A DNA stretch of 64,000 nucleotides from Colletotrichum lupini (Eukaryota; Ascomycota; Sordariomycetes; Glomerellales; Glomerellaceae), in assembly GCF_023278565.1 (NCBI RefSeq), contig NC_064680.1, positions 2,294,001 through 2,358,000 of the forward strand, read 5' to 3'. Positions 12,201 to 24,850 of this stretch are shown here, one piece after another. A program made the position numbers and the translations under genes. Positions within the stretch are counted from its first letter, which is position 1. Every line of letters starts with the position of its first letter. The notes beneath the pieces were generated by a model. That model ran no database searches, was not told where the DNA came from, and worked only from the letters and a program-made list of their open reading frames with translations.

Positions 12201-13690
12201 CTCACATGGCGAGCGGCAAGATCGCTGTCAGTCTGAGCGTACTTCGGTGCCTCGGACGGACACCTCTGGTCAGGGTTCTCGAATCCATAGCATGGCTTGG
12301 CATGAAGATGGAGGTTGCCACGTCCAGACAGTTTGTCACCCCGTCCAACCAAAGGAAATTCGTTTACTCTCGGCTGGTTTGATACTGTTTTACCGCCAGA
12401 ATGTGTTGACTTGCTTGAAGACGGACCGAGACAATTTGCAGTACCAAAACCCTAGCAGACGATGCTTTGCGGTGGATACCTGTTTCCTGGCATATCCAGT
12501 AGGACGCTTGCCGGAGACCAGCTGCCTTCGCGACCCGAGAGACCGGAAGCGCTCAAAGTGCATGACAATGCGCAATGCAACGCAAACCAGAAATTCAGGC
12601 GAAGAAGAGGCAGTGTTGGCTTGATTTGGACCTAGGTTGTGAATATGGACGACCACAACCGCGTCAGGGACAGTTACAGACGCGACCAACGGCGTGATGA
12701 GGCAGTGACGACCAATGGGGGCGACGAACTATGCGACCTGGGCGCTAAGAGCGTAAAATTCCAGGGAATGGGGATACGGCCAGTTCCTCATTAGGCTGTT
12801 TGCGGCCGGTAAGGTTTTCCTTTGGAAAAGTCGACGACCCGAGAAGCGACCATGAGCAGGGAGAGTTGACCTCGGGCTTGCAGCCATGTCGCCTGCTTCT
12901 GATGTCGCACCTCGGGACTCATCAAGCGGTCGTTCCTACAACCGAATGGGAGATATCATGGTAACGACATGTCGAAGAGAGTGGGACTGAGAGGCTAAGG
13001 CGGCACAGCGGTCTCCTCGAACCTCAACGTGGCACGGGCTGGGGGGCTTAGAAAGGCCAAAGGATCAGACTGCACCTCAGCCTTCTGTTTCGGCATCTAT
13101 CCATAGAACGGCGATCTGCAAGGTACCATCGGTCTGAGGAACGTGAGGAAGGGCCGGCACGCGAAGGCAGACGGCCTCAATCGTCTCTCCTCGAGGCAGA
13201 ACGTACAGGTTCAGCTTGACTTGGCTCATCAAGGATGCGTCATGGCTTCCGGTACAGTACCCGCATCTGGAACCATGGGATCGAGGAAGGGAGCGGCCAG
13301 GAGCAACAAAGTTGGGGCACGTTTCTGCAGCAAGGCGCAGGTGGTGTGGAAGAATGCGTGTGATAGCAGGTAGCTACGAGGCAGCGGCGTGTGAAGTCTG
13401 GAAGAATGTGGGTGGGTGTGTGATATCGCGGTTAAAAAGTTGACAAAGTTGCGTTCTTTTGACCTTGCGCTGTTGGGGATGAAGTCTGGCCGCTTGTTGG
13501 AAGTGAAAATGGTTTATCTGGGAGTCACTAGCGACACCATGAGTGGTTGGATGTGCTTAAGCTTCAATTCGAAAGAACAGACGCGCGCTAAGTCCGAAGA
13601 AAGGGATCGGCTTCTGACCAGTGAGGTGTGCTCGTGGAAGTGGAGAAGGCACGGTAGGGGTAGGGTGAACCAAAAGGGAATCGACGGTAG

Positions 13691-13701
13691 GTACGGAGTA
13701 C
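13691..13701 (+). promoter_or_regulatory. GTACGGAGTAC motif, one of nine dispersed copies
   Basis: A perfect GTACGGAGTAC. Further copies of the core TACGGAGTA (either strand) are at 552-560, 14552-14561, 18010-18020, 22940-22948, 23121-23130, 32882-32892, 58201-58210 and 58874-58884. All lie outside the gene models. Whether it is a factor site, a footprint of small mobile elements or another dispersed element is unknown. Confidence 0.5.
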
Positions 13702-15864
13702 GTACCCAAAGTGGGAGGGGAAGATATGGGGGGAGGGGTGTCATGGGTAGTATAATTGTGGCCTCAGGCTTCAGACTTATCCCCTGACGAAATGCCTCCG
13801 AGGCGAGCCAATGATAGCCTCTAATGAGGGTGGGCTCTATCTAGTTCTGACGCTAAAGTAGCGCGAACCAGTCTGTCGGGTCCGCGCTAGTACTGTGTAA
13901 GGATATCCCTGACGACCAAAGAGATGAGAACTGAGCGTATTGGCTCAGCGTCCGTTTTCCCCCTCCCTCTCTGCAGCAAAGTCGCGTTCCTCTCCTCTTG
14001 TTTCGCACCGGCGGCCATACGTGGCTATTGTTCTTTCCTGCTCAATCAAAAGGCATGGTCGAGGGTCTCAAAGTTGCATGCACCGTAGTCAATATCAGCC
14101 CATTCTTCCCTTGCCTTGTGGCAACTCACCCTTTTTTCGAACGAGCTTCAAGCCAGGCAGGGGGGAGGGCATGAACGCCGGCTGTGTGGGGGCAGGCATG
14201 GCATCAACCGGTTCTTCAGAAGTTCAGAGTCGAGTCTGTGATCGGGACCTCCCTCAATTCGGCTTCCATCCCCATAGTAAGACATCAACTGTACGAAGGT
14301 ACGGGCGGGATACTCCGAGTATTCACAAAAGAAACCAGTGTCTGTGCCGGTCAGCCAGATTATGCGGCAACCCTCTCGTGGCACGAAATGGATCTCAGAT
14401 CGTGGCGGGCGGCAGCTTATGCCTATGGACCCTCCAGATCGAACGGTTCCCGCCTCTTCCCGCTCGTGTGTCCAATCCTCTGTCGCCTTTATTGTGAGAT
14501 TGCTGGTCCCGTGTCCATCAAGCTTGTGGGGACTGCCCAGTTCAAAGCAGAGTACTCCGTATGCCATCACTGCCTTCACTATGCTAGCTTGGATAGGTGC
14601 GTATACCAGGGTGCATGGCCTGGCATTGTACGAAGCATGTATGCTTGCCTTGATCGACAGTGGCTTGATCGCATAATAATCGCCGTGGCCAAGGAATGGG
14701 AATAACATGGAGACTCAATGCCATGGTGGGAGGCGAGAGTCGAGACAATGTGAAAGCTTTGTTCCACTGGCGCGTGTTTACCGATGCTGCAACAAGTTCT
14801 GCACGGGCAAGGGAAGCCCCCCTGACTCTTTTCTTTTTTCTAACGAGCCATGGCCTGACATGAGCATGTCTCTCTGGACGCTGGGAAGAGAAGAGCAAGG
14901 TAGTCCAGAAAGAAGGCAATTTCAACGACGAGTACCTAGTTCTCGGATAACAGTTTAAGCAATTCCATCCTGAAGGGCCCAGGTTCTTCCAGTGACTCCA
15001 GCCCACTCCAGTGCGGTCCAGTTCGGTGCCCACTCAAGCAATGTCCAAGACTCTAAGTTGACGGGACGCGTCCCGGTCACACCCAGCGACGGGGAGTAAA
15101 GGTCGACAAGCGAGGCCTACGAAAACCGAGCCCCCGCTTTGTCCGAGGAATTGCAGCCTCAAAACCCACACGCCCAAACATCAGAGGTCTATCTTAGGGA
15201 TACCCCCCGCCACCCCTGTCTCTCGAAGATTCCCACCTGGTGGTGCTGGGGGCAGCTGGGCACTGGCCGTTCTGTTCCGCGACTCTTGGCGTAGGGCGGG
15301 CCTGAGGTGACCAGACCTTAGGGCAATGCAGATTTCGGCAACGGTACCCTTAGCTATCGTAAGGGTCCCGCCCACGAAACTGATAGCAAGTAGGCAAATG
15401 TGACAGACATGAGAGAGAGGAGGGTCACAGTGTAATGTACCTTGGGAAATGTCACCGGAAGAGATTCTAAGTTTCTGACCTATCATTGAGTCAAGGTTTT
15501 CACAAGTGGAAAAGGATTTGGTGGTAAAGACACATGTCAGCTCTTAGACTCATTGACCGTGTGATGATTAAAATCAAGGCAACAATGCGCCGGTCAGGAA
15601 GAGTCAGTTATCTGAATGCTGAACTCCAGGAAACTGGACCTGCTTGGACTGGAGAAGGTGAAGGAGAGGACCCGGCTCAAGGACGGCACAGTTGACGCAC
15701 GCAGACAGACGGGTAAGGTAGGTAGGCAGGTACCTACTTACTTGGGTACGTATAGGTGCGGTACGTCGCATGTGTCGAATGGAAGGCAGGCACGCCGCAC
15801 AGCAGGAAGTCAAGAAGGCAGAAAGGCCGCAGGGAGTCGGGACGGAAGGAAAGACTCACTCAGG

Positions 15865-15922
15865 ACCTAGACGAGAATGGGAATAAGAAGCAGAATGAGA
15901 ATTAGAATGAGAATGAGGCAGG
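15865..15922 (+). repeat. Degenerate GAATGA-type hexamer repeat
   Basis: A purine-rich tract made of repeated GAATGA, GAATAA and GAATTA units. It is low-complexity sequence in the gene desert. Just upstream, 15711-15760 is a degenerate GGTAGGTAGGCAGGTA repeat. Confidence 0.6.
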
Positions 15923-17353
15923 CACACGCACGATACGTACCGCAAGATGAACGTCCCCACTTGCCTTTTCCTACCCCCGGCTTTCCCAGGTTGCCGACCC
16001 CGTTGCGGTCGCTCATGGAGCCAATCACACGGTTCATGCAATGACACCCGTGGACTCGGCCGTTGTCCTCTGTTGAGTCTCTTTGGCTCGACCCCCGAAG
16101 TACAGACAGAGTCCATGCTCACCTCACTCACACATCCTTTGCCTTCCCTCTCTTCCTCTTTCTCTCTTCACCAACCCCCGTTTTGAAGTCGACCCGGACC
16201 CGAAACGCCGACCAGGGACAGCTCCCGACATCGAGTGTAGCACATCCTCACGACTTCCTTATCTTTCTTCGTTGATTATTTTACTGTGCCTTTTTTCGCG
16301 AGTTTGATTACCGGGTCATTCCAGCTACCGTAAGCGGATGGACATTGCATTACCTGAGCCCCGGAATTATGCTCCGACATTTTCAACCTCCACACTTGTT
16401 AAATAATTGAACTCTACATAATACGCCATCGCCTCTCTTTGACACATATCACTACACCTTACCGACTGGCACTCGCATTGCCATGCCTGCCATCGCCGGG
16501 AAATGGCTAACATTTCTAAGACTTCCTCAATGCTATACTCTGTCCGCATCTCTCTCCAATCGGATCGAGATGCACTAAGAGCAGGGAGTTCACCCACTAA
16601 TATAGCGTCAAGATCGATTTGATTCCTCTTTTCTCGTCTATCAACTAATCCACCACGGGAGCAAACCCGTATCAGTCCCGTCCCGGGGCAACCCCGTTGT
16701 AATGGTCCACGTCAATCTTGGCATATCTGGGTCCTTTACGTGCGTAACTACGTGTGTAATGTGCAACTCGGACGCAGATTGATAGCTCCCAGACGTCACA
16801 ATGTCACCCATTCTGCTACAGTCACCCACACTTCAATCCAAGTCTGTATTTCTCCCGCACCAAACACAATACCCTTCCAGCATTTAGACTTGATAACATT
16901 GCTTTTCGACAACACAACTCCGGTAAGTCCATCTCGATTCTGCACTTTCCAAAGTATAGCGAGAGCCCTACCATCCACTGTAACCTCCGGCTGGCGGGGT
17001 TATCCCAAGTAACTGGTCCTCGTACTGTATATGGGGGAAGAAAGAGCCAAGTTATCCCACAACCCCAGCAGGAGTTAGCCTGTGCCCGTGTCGTTTCTTC
17101 TGCTACAGCTTCCGTGCTACACTACTTCCTTGATGCCGCCTTGTTGCCCAAGTCTGTCATCTCGGATACTGACTACCAGTACACAATGCTATCAAGGATC
17201 ATGGCCTAGGTAGACAATACTTCCCGCCCCCGTCCGAGTACATTCATCATGACTCAAGGGAATCAGAGCAGCGGAATCGAGGGGTTTTTTTTCTGTCACG
17301 CTGAATTAGACCCCATTGCCGATCCTGATCCCTGACATGCTCTGCCTTACAGC

Positions 17354-17354
<1 letters not shown>

Positions 17355-17388
<34 letters not shown>
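17355..17388 (+). repeat. (AG)17 microsatellite
   Basis: A perfect AG dinucleotide repeat of 34 bases in the gene desert, about 2 kb upstream of the gene starting at 19345. Confidence 0.95.
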
Positions 17389-17393
<5 letters not shown>

Positions 17394-18348
17394 CTGTGTA
17401 CCGTGCACCCGTACGATCTAAGATCCATCAGAGAAGGCAGCACATCTGGCGCAGGTCAACGCTCATCCCCCCCCCCTCCTTTAGGATTCTTCGCCCGCGA
17501 ACGAGGAGCATCACATATCGAGCGTCTCCATCGCCAATGGACGTTTAATATATTCTAGACCCCATCTACCTACCTGTCCGCGCCATTCACGTAAGTACAA
17601 ATCAGCCCAATAACTTTGCTCCTTCTACTTTACGAAGTCCAGGCAGCTGAGTGAGAGGAAGATGCTGGTAGGCCTGGATGTCGAAGCACACAGGCTCCAG
17701 AAAACAAAGACGTATCAATGTCGGACGAGCCAGGCCATAGAAACAAGCGGTTGTCCTCTTCACTCTGTACTGCGGCCGACTTATACCCTTCGCCACTCTC
17801 ATTGGTACCTTCAAATAATCGAGAAGTGCAAGACTGGGTAGGTATGTATGCTCAGAGGCTCGGACTCACTATCAAGCTCTACTATGCTGAGCCTTGCTCT
17901 ATCAGTCGTTCTCTTCCCCACCCGTCCCACACCTGTCACCCATTTAGGCGCTGTAAGGCGGCCGCACGGAAAGAGACAGAGGTGAGACAGAGAAAACACA
18001 CTCTACTGCGTACGGAGTACATTGGACGAGTTTCTGGGAGACTGGTAGACGTCCTGCTCCGGTGGGCTGTAACATCGCTACGGATACAGCCTACTGGGCT
18101 GGACTGGGCTGCATCTGCGAGTGTGACTGTCATGTCATTGGGACTGCTGCTGCTGCTCTGCTACTACTCTATCGTGTATGTAGGTATGTGTGAGGTGTGG
18201 TTCTTGCTGGCAATGGTAGCCTCTCAGAATCTTTCGCTCTATCCCCTGCTCTTTCTCTTTTACCCCCATCCATGGAGTTGTGGATACACACGCCCCATGC
18301 CCTTTTTTCTCTCTTTCCCTCGCTCTATCTGGTCTTTCCAGACACACG

Positions 18349-18519
<171 letters not shown>

Positions 18520-19344
18520 ACCCCCCCCCAAGCCCCAAGACAAGACCCCAAAGCTGCTCGGCCGACTGAATCGACCCGCATCTACAGAGTTGCACTACTG
18601 CGTACCCGTACATACCAGCCCCGGGCGGCTATCGTCTGCGAGGAACCACCCACACCCATGCCCCCGCATGCAAGTCTGTCTCTGTCTCTGGTTCTGCCTC
18701 TATCGTTGTCGCCGTCTCTTCTGTCTGCTGTACTGTGCTTGTCCTGCCTGTCCTGCCTAACCCCTCCTCCTGCTCTTCCTCGTCTCCTGCTCTCTTGGTC
18801 TGTGTGCCGGCCCTACCTACACCTACCTTACCTTCCAGACTACAACGGCCTCATGTACCTCGTGTACACTATCCTTCCCCCTGTCCCTTTTCTCGAACCC
18901 TGGCGATGGTCCCCGCTGCTTTCTATCCTGGAGAGTGGCACTCGTTCAAATCGTCTCGACTGGCAGGCTCCCCTTGCGAAAAAATACAAACCTTTGGATC
19001 GGCACCATCGCTGTCCATTTTGCTCGTCATTAATAGGCCGCGGCCATCTCGTCCTCGCGAGGCTCTCTTCTCATCCATCCCACTTGACAAGTCCAATTAC
19101 GGAGAGGCAGACTTCAGTGACTCTTTGAATTCTTTATTACTGTCCATCTCCCCCCTTCTTATCCTCCTATAAGACAAGACAAGCTTCACACAACCATAAA
19201 CTATCAAAGCTCTTGCCCACATCCAACTCTTTGGAATATCCCCATTGCCACTTACACACCGCCCTCTACAACCTCAATACTTTCACTTTCACATTCCACA
19301 CCTACCTCGATTGTCCACAACTCCTCCTGGTCATCCACTCGATC

Positions 19345-21143
19345 ATGACGAGCCAGAACTACGTCGAACAAACCACTATGCATTCAGACGGAATATCAGA
19401 CCCCATGCCCAGCAGGCGCACCTCAGTGGCACAGCCTCCTACCACAATCTACCCAGACCTCAGAAGCCCTCCATTTGCTGTAAGTCGACATATATATCCT
19501 TGAGTGGCTCCTCAGGCTTGTCTGACAGATACAAGGTCACAACTTTCAACCATCAGCCGCAACTCGGTGAATCCCACATGTTGACTCCAGTATCTGGTGG
19601 CGGCTCGCCCTGCATGCAACAAACAACAACTCTTCCCCAGTACCCATCAGCGATGGCTCCTATGCAGCCCCAGTCCAGTCCTTCCGGATCCTCCAGGATG
19701 GCTTGGCATAACACTGTTGCCATGAGTGCTCCTCAGAGCCAGGTTGGCTCTCCGATGGCCATGAACCCTCCCACAACCGAGAGTCATTTCGAGATGAACT
19801 ACATCCAAGCAGAGCCTGAGCACGAACGCGAACCTCCTGAAGACTACTACTTTGGTAACTACACAGTTTCCGCGCAACCTCAATCGGACCAGGGCTCCAT
19901 GTCCCCTCAGATGCCACCCCACGGCTACTACATGTCTCAACCTCAGCAGCAAATGATGCAGCCGCAGCCTATCATGAGCGAGCTGTCCATGGGACAAATT
20001 CCGCATCCTTCGCAAGCCCAGGCACAGTACTATGCCCAGCCGCCGACTCACACTTGGGTAGAGGACTCCGATATCACATCCTTCAAGTCTGAAGCCACCA
20101 GAAGACGTTACATGGGATACGCCCTTCCAAGCACACAGATACAACGCCCCGAGGTCGTTCGAGGACCTACCCGAGCCCGTCAAAACAACCAACAAGCAGC
20201 GGGCCGGTGCCAAAGATCTCCTCGCGTTAGAGGTCGAGGGGAACAGTCCGAGGCAGAATCATCTGAAGAGCCGACCGCCGATGACGAGATGGCGCATATT
20301 GACTCGCTCCCTGATGAATTCGTCGTCAAGCCGGAATGCCCTGAAGACGTCGCCTTCCTCTTCCATCGTCAAAGGGACATGATTCTCTCAGGTAACAAGG
20401 GCACCGGAATGTGGGAAGTCATTGCGGGTGAGCACAGAGAGAGGTTCGGCATGACAAGCTCTGCTGCACGTTTGCAAATGCAGGTGACCAGAGGAAGATC
20501 CAACTTTCTGGAGTGGTCACTCAGAGATGTAAGTCGTCTTCATGGTGTCGGGATATTTTTGTGAGCAATATAACTAACAAGATACCAGAGACATAAACTC
20601 AAAATGGCGTTCGATCACGTCGATGCTTACTATTTCAAGATGGTCCATCGCAAGTTTAAGGAGCTCGGCGGCGGACAAACAACTGCGTGGGGCGCAAGCG
20701 ACGTTGAGTACCTGGCAGTCGAGCGTGGCATGGTAGATTCTGGCTACACAGCCGAGCCTACTACTCAGCCGGGGAAGTCGCGGAGAACAAAGAAGCAGAA
20801 AACCCGCCTGAGAAACCTCGCCACGAGCAGCGCTGTCCTGCTTGACGACACAGTCGACTTACAGCAGAACCCAGAGCAGCGACAACAGATACTCGATGAA
20901 ATATATGAGTACCGCGGCGAGGATCCCGAAGACGGTGTCGACGAAGAACCCATATTCAAGACGGTGGCCAGAGCTCGCCCACGCGGCCGCCAAGTAGAGA
21001 TCAAGATGGAGGAGGAGAGCCCCGAGGAAGAGACGGCATCCTCGTCCAGCAAGTCCAAGGGCAAGCAGCCTGTCAAGAAAAGAGCACCAGCAAAGCCTAG
21101 GGCCGTCAGAGCACGCATGGCACCCAAGCCCAAGTTGGCCTGA
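19345..21143 (+). CDS. Hypothetical nuclear-type protein, Gln/Pro/Met-rich N-terminus with a conserved-looking helical C-terminal half
   Basis: I do not recognise this family. Three exons (19345-19479, 19536-20528, 20589-21143) give 560 residues. Residues 1 to about 270 are low complexity, rich in Gln, Pro, Ser and Met, as in many fungal transcriptional regulators. A basic, acidic-interspersed linker with RGRGE follows. The segment from PECPEDVAFLFHRQRD through EYLAVERGMVD (roughly 325-430) is ordered, with regularly spaced aromatic and charged residues, and could be a helical DNA-binding (Myb/SANT-like) fold; that is inference. The tail is Lys/Arg/Ala/Pro-rich with several NLS-like clusters (RRTKKQKTR, KKRAPAKPR). 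The second intron is canonical; the first uses an AAG acceptor. The gene sits alone, with a 12-kb desert upstream and 2.8 kb of non-coding DNA before the RIP block. A large isolated promoter is typical of developmental regulators, but function is unknown. Confidence 0.75.
19480..19535 (+). other. Intron 1 of the 19345 gene, with AAG acceptor
   Basis: The donor GTAAGT is phase 0. The TCTGAC branch-like site (19521-19526) is immediately followed by an AG that would be too close to the branch adenine and would also break the frame; the next AG (ACAAG, ending 19535) restores it. The intron is 56 bp. Confidence 0.65.
20529..20588 (+). other. Intron 2 of the 19345 gene
   Basis: GTAAGT donor, TAACAAGATACCAG end, phase 0, 60 bp. 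Splicing joins ...SLRD to RHKLKMAFDHV. Confidence 0.85.
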
Positions 21144-22495
21144 AGAATCGTCGAGGTTCAGACAAAATCTACGACGCACACATCAACACCACCTGTGATG
21201 GTGACCTTCACTTCTTCCGACGGTAGCCTCCTACGAGGTTGGCCCTAGCATGCTATTCCCAAGCCCAAGCGGCTGTGACGACGTATAGATTGTTCCTTGT
21301 CATTTTGCATTCTGTTTCCTTTTGTTTTGGTCTTGGATTTCTTGTTTTGGCTGAAAAGATACCACTCATTTCGTATGGTTTCTCATCCTGGGAGGGAAAG
21401 GAGGACGACAGGCGGCAAGGGCTCTTCTGCGTTCCGCATATCATTATCTCGCGTACCTTTAAATTTCACTGTCTATATTCATGTATGCCATTTGCAACAA
21501 TTACTTAAAAACATACACTCATCAAATATCACCTTACATTGAACCCCTGTGCACACAAGGCCAACTACATCAGTCGCGAGCTTCCTTCGCCTTCGTCGCG
21601 AATCTTCCATGTCGATGTCCTCAGCCATTACGAATAGGCTGCCTTGATACCTACCGATGCTATTACCCGACGACGCCGTCCAATCCGCCTGCCTGTCATG
21701 ACACTGTGGGATGGGCCAAAACTCGCAACTCATCTATCTCCAGGCAGGATTTCCGAGTTCTCGGGACCAAGGCAGCATTCGCACTCGCCGACGCGCCCAA
21801 TGTAAGGAGACTACGCTCGGAGTCGTCTCATGACCATGGACTGGGGGAAGACAGCTCATCTACCCGTACTTTGGCCCATTCATGCCATCGTCATCAGGAT
21901 ACGCCAAGAGAAATAAAGCGACTTGTTCTCCTCTTCTACTGCTACACCACTGTCGAGCAGCAATTACGACGACGTTGAGAGACGAGTTAGCACGCCTTGT
22001 TCGTCACATCAAACCCATGTTCATGCTTCATGTCGGGCTGGAGGGAGGGTCCCGCCGGGGGGGGGGGCTAGCCCTCTTCAACGGGCGCCCCGTCCGTGCC
22101 CTCTCTTCCTCCTGCCCCCCTACTGCCCAGGAACGGGCGATGGCGAGGGCGATTGGGCTGTGGGAAGGGTATGAACGACCCGGAGACCAGGAAAGGCAGA
22201 CCAGATGGCATGGAGGGAGAGAAGAAAGATGTGCCCTGCGCTGCGGTTGCGGGTGTGGCTTTTCCTCAACGGCGGCGCGGGTGGTGGTGGATACCCACAC
22301 CGGCAAGAAAAGTACGCTATAAAAGCACCCGCTTCGAGTTCTCATACGATGAGCAGAGCGACTACCATCCACAGCCAGGCCGTGTCTGCGGCCCTTCTGG
22401 CCCGGATGCGACATGCTGCTTTTCCGCAGCCTGAGAAGTCGAAACTTTTACCCTTTTCAGACGGGATAGTGGATATCGGGTCCGTTCAGGGTCAA

Positions 22496-22528
22496 GGGGG
22501 GAAGGGGAGGGGACGGGGGGAGGGATGG
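22496..22528 (+). other. Potential G-quadruplex motif
   Basis: Successive guanine runs of 6, 4, 4, 6 and 3 separated by one to three bases fit a G-quadruplex pattern. It lies between the hypothetical gene and the RIP block. Confidence 0.6.
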
Positions 22529-23410
22529 ATCGTAGCAAGAAAGTGTTTAAAAGAGGCCATCACTGGGGGGCCCTTGAGAGACTGAGAGTGAGAGAGGGGA
22601 GAAGGAAAGAGGATCACAGAGGTTCAACTGTCAGAGTCCCATAGCTTTTTTGCAGTAACCGCAAAGAGGCATTGCAAGGTTATGGGGGGATTTAGTCGCA
22701 CTGTCGCAGAGGGGGGCATACCTAGCGCGGTGCCTTTGTGACAAGGGGACACAAGGCACGCCGCGCAGGGCCAGAAGAAGGAAAAAAAAGGGCAGGGACA
22801 AGCATGGCGGCGGCGGCGCGCGCCAGGCAAAAGAAGGGTGGCACGGGTGGGGGAAGATGGGAGACGAGAAGGAAATGAGAACCTCACTGAAGTATCCGTA
22901 CCCTCTTTGATGTTTCCCCGGGGCATCATCCCCGTAGGCTACGGAGTAGGTACACTTTTCTGCCTGCCAGACTCCCAGCGCCTGCCTACCTGCCTGCGCG
23001 CGGCCTTGGTGATGGTCCGCTTTGGACCCTGATGTGTACCGAGTACGTACGGATAGAGGGGGAGGAGGAGACGGGGGCGGAGAGACGTCAGGACGACGAT
23101 ACTCTCTCCGTCTCTCTCCCTACGGAGTACACAACAACTAAGGTAGACTCAAAGAGGCAGAATGTGAAAGAGACGGCGAGTGGTGGGTACCCCAGCCGGC
23201 GGCCCCGCAGAGCGGCTTCCGCGCACTTTGTGATTGTCGCCCTTTGCCGCCAAGACCTGGCATTTTCGGCTTCCCGGAGTAAGGTTTCTTGTCCATTGTG
23301 TTGCCCATCTTGCCCATTTCCTGTTCCAAAAATCTCGCGAGCTGCTTTTGCGGACGCTCAGCTCACGTGAAGTGGGAAAGCTGTGAGAGATTCCGAATTT
23401 CCGGAGGCCT

Positions 23411-23435
23411 GTCCTGTCCTGTCCTGTCCTGTCCT
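23411..23435 (+). repeat. (GTCCT)5 tandem repeat
   Basis: Five perfect copies of a five-base unit, about 550 bp before the RIP block. Confidence 0.9.
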
Positions 23436-23560
23436 GGCTGCTTGGGTGAAGTTGCCGGAGTTCAAATGTGGCAGGTAAAGTAAAGTAAGGTAAGGTAGGT
23501 AATAAGATCCTGTAAGTCATCGATCGTCTGACTCCCCTATCAACCCATCTCTCTATATCT

Positions 23561-23586
23561 CCCCCCCCCCCCCCCAAAAAAAAAAA
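23561..23586 (+). repeat. C15-A11 homopolymer junction
   Basis: Fifteen cytosines directly followed by eleven adenines in non-coding DNA. Confidence 0.9.
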
Positions 23587-24310
23587 GTCAAAGCAAGTAA
23601 TCAAGTCACGTAGTACAGAACAATCTTGGGTAGTATAGCACAGAAGAATAAGAAAGACAAAAAAAGTTATATGAGAGGGCAAGCAGCTGTTCCGTGTAAT
23701 TCGGCAGTGGCGCGGCAGGCTGGCAGCAAACCAAGCTCTCGGCCGTTGACGGGATAGGTTCGATCCGAGGCAAAGATGACGACGGGTGAAGAGAGTACCC
23801 TCCCAGATCAATGGGGCATTGAGCATTGGGCATCGGGTAGGATAGCGTGGATAGGCGAATGTGAATAAGAAAAAAGTGAACGCTAGACGGGCCGGAATTA
23901 TGCAATCAAGTCCGGACGTGACTACGTCCAGTCTAGTGGAGCATCTCTTCGTCCTTTTTTTCCCTCTCTCTTTCGTAGCCTAAGTACCTTATTATCAAAG
24001 AAAGTTAATTCTTTCTAAGTTATAAGTATAAGAATATAGTTTTAATAAAATAGTATAGTACTTACTTAGTACTTAAATTAAAATACTTTTTTAAGCTTAT
24101 TATAAGAAAAAAATAATTATATTATTAACTATTTATTATCGAGGTTTATAATTAGTATTATAGTTTTAATTATAATAGTTTTACTTATAATAAATAAAAA
24201 GTCTAATTATAAGTCCTTTAAAAGCCTCTTTTTAAGGGTTATAAGAGCTTTTAAGTTAAGTTAAAATACTTATTAAAATATTAATAACTAAACTAACTTT
24301 ATAATTATAA

Positions 24311-24850
24311 TATTACGGCTAGCTAGTTATAATAAGTATATTAATAAAAGTTAAGGCTACGAGTACTAAGTAAATAGTATTATAATTATAAATAGTTTCC
24401 TTAAAGCTATATTTATAAATCGTAAAGTAAATAAGGCTTTAGTAATTAATTATAATTTTATTAAAAAGAGTTCTTAATAAAAATAACTAAAAACGATCGT
24501 AAGATTTAATATTAAGTTAATTACTAAAAAAGCTATAAAAAGTCTATTCTTAAGCCTAGCTTAAGTTTATATTATATATAAATCCGTTTATAAATATATT
24601 TTTTATTAATAATTACTCTTATTTATTAGATAATTACTTAGTAAATATTAATAAGCGATTACTTAGAGTAATTATAATAATTACTTTATTATATAATTAC
24701 TACTTTTTATTTATATATAACTTATTTATAATTCTTTTATTTTATAAGAGTTATTTTATATTCCCGTATTTTTATATATATAATATACCATAGCCGCTAT
24801 AAGCCTACGGGGCGGGCCCTAGTCTTAGTTATATATATTAAGTCGTAATA
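24311..24850 (-). repeat. LTR (3' LTR of the minus-strand element)
   Basis: Begins TATTACGG and ends GTCGTAATA, as expected from TG...CA termini after RIP. It aligns end to end with 31167-31706 at the same length of 540 bp. Nearly all differences between the two are C/T or G/A transitions. A short GC-rich island (CCTACGGGGCGGGCCC, about 24813-24828) survives because it contains no CpA. Confidence 0.9.

Larger units (their letters stand above)
21144..23974. other. Non-coding region between the 19345 gene and the RIP block
   Basis: No gene is supported in these 2.8 kb. The region holds several G-rich tracts (22054-22063, 22496-22524), a (GTCCT)5 repeat, a poly-C/poly-A junction at 23561-23586, and TACGGAGTA motifs at 22940 and 23121. 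The switch to AT-rich RIP-mutated DNA occurs around 23970-23990. Confidence 0.6.

Noticed and set aside
14148..14708. Overlapping frames of 173-186 codons on both strands
   Set aside because: Frames on both strands are equally long and none shows family motifs.
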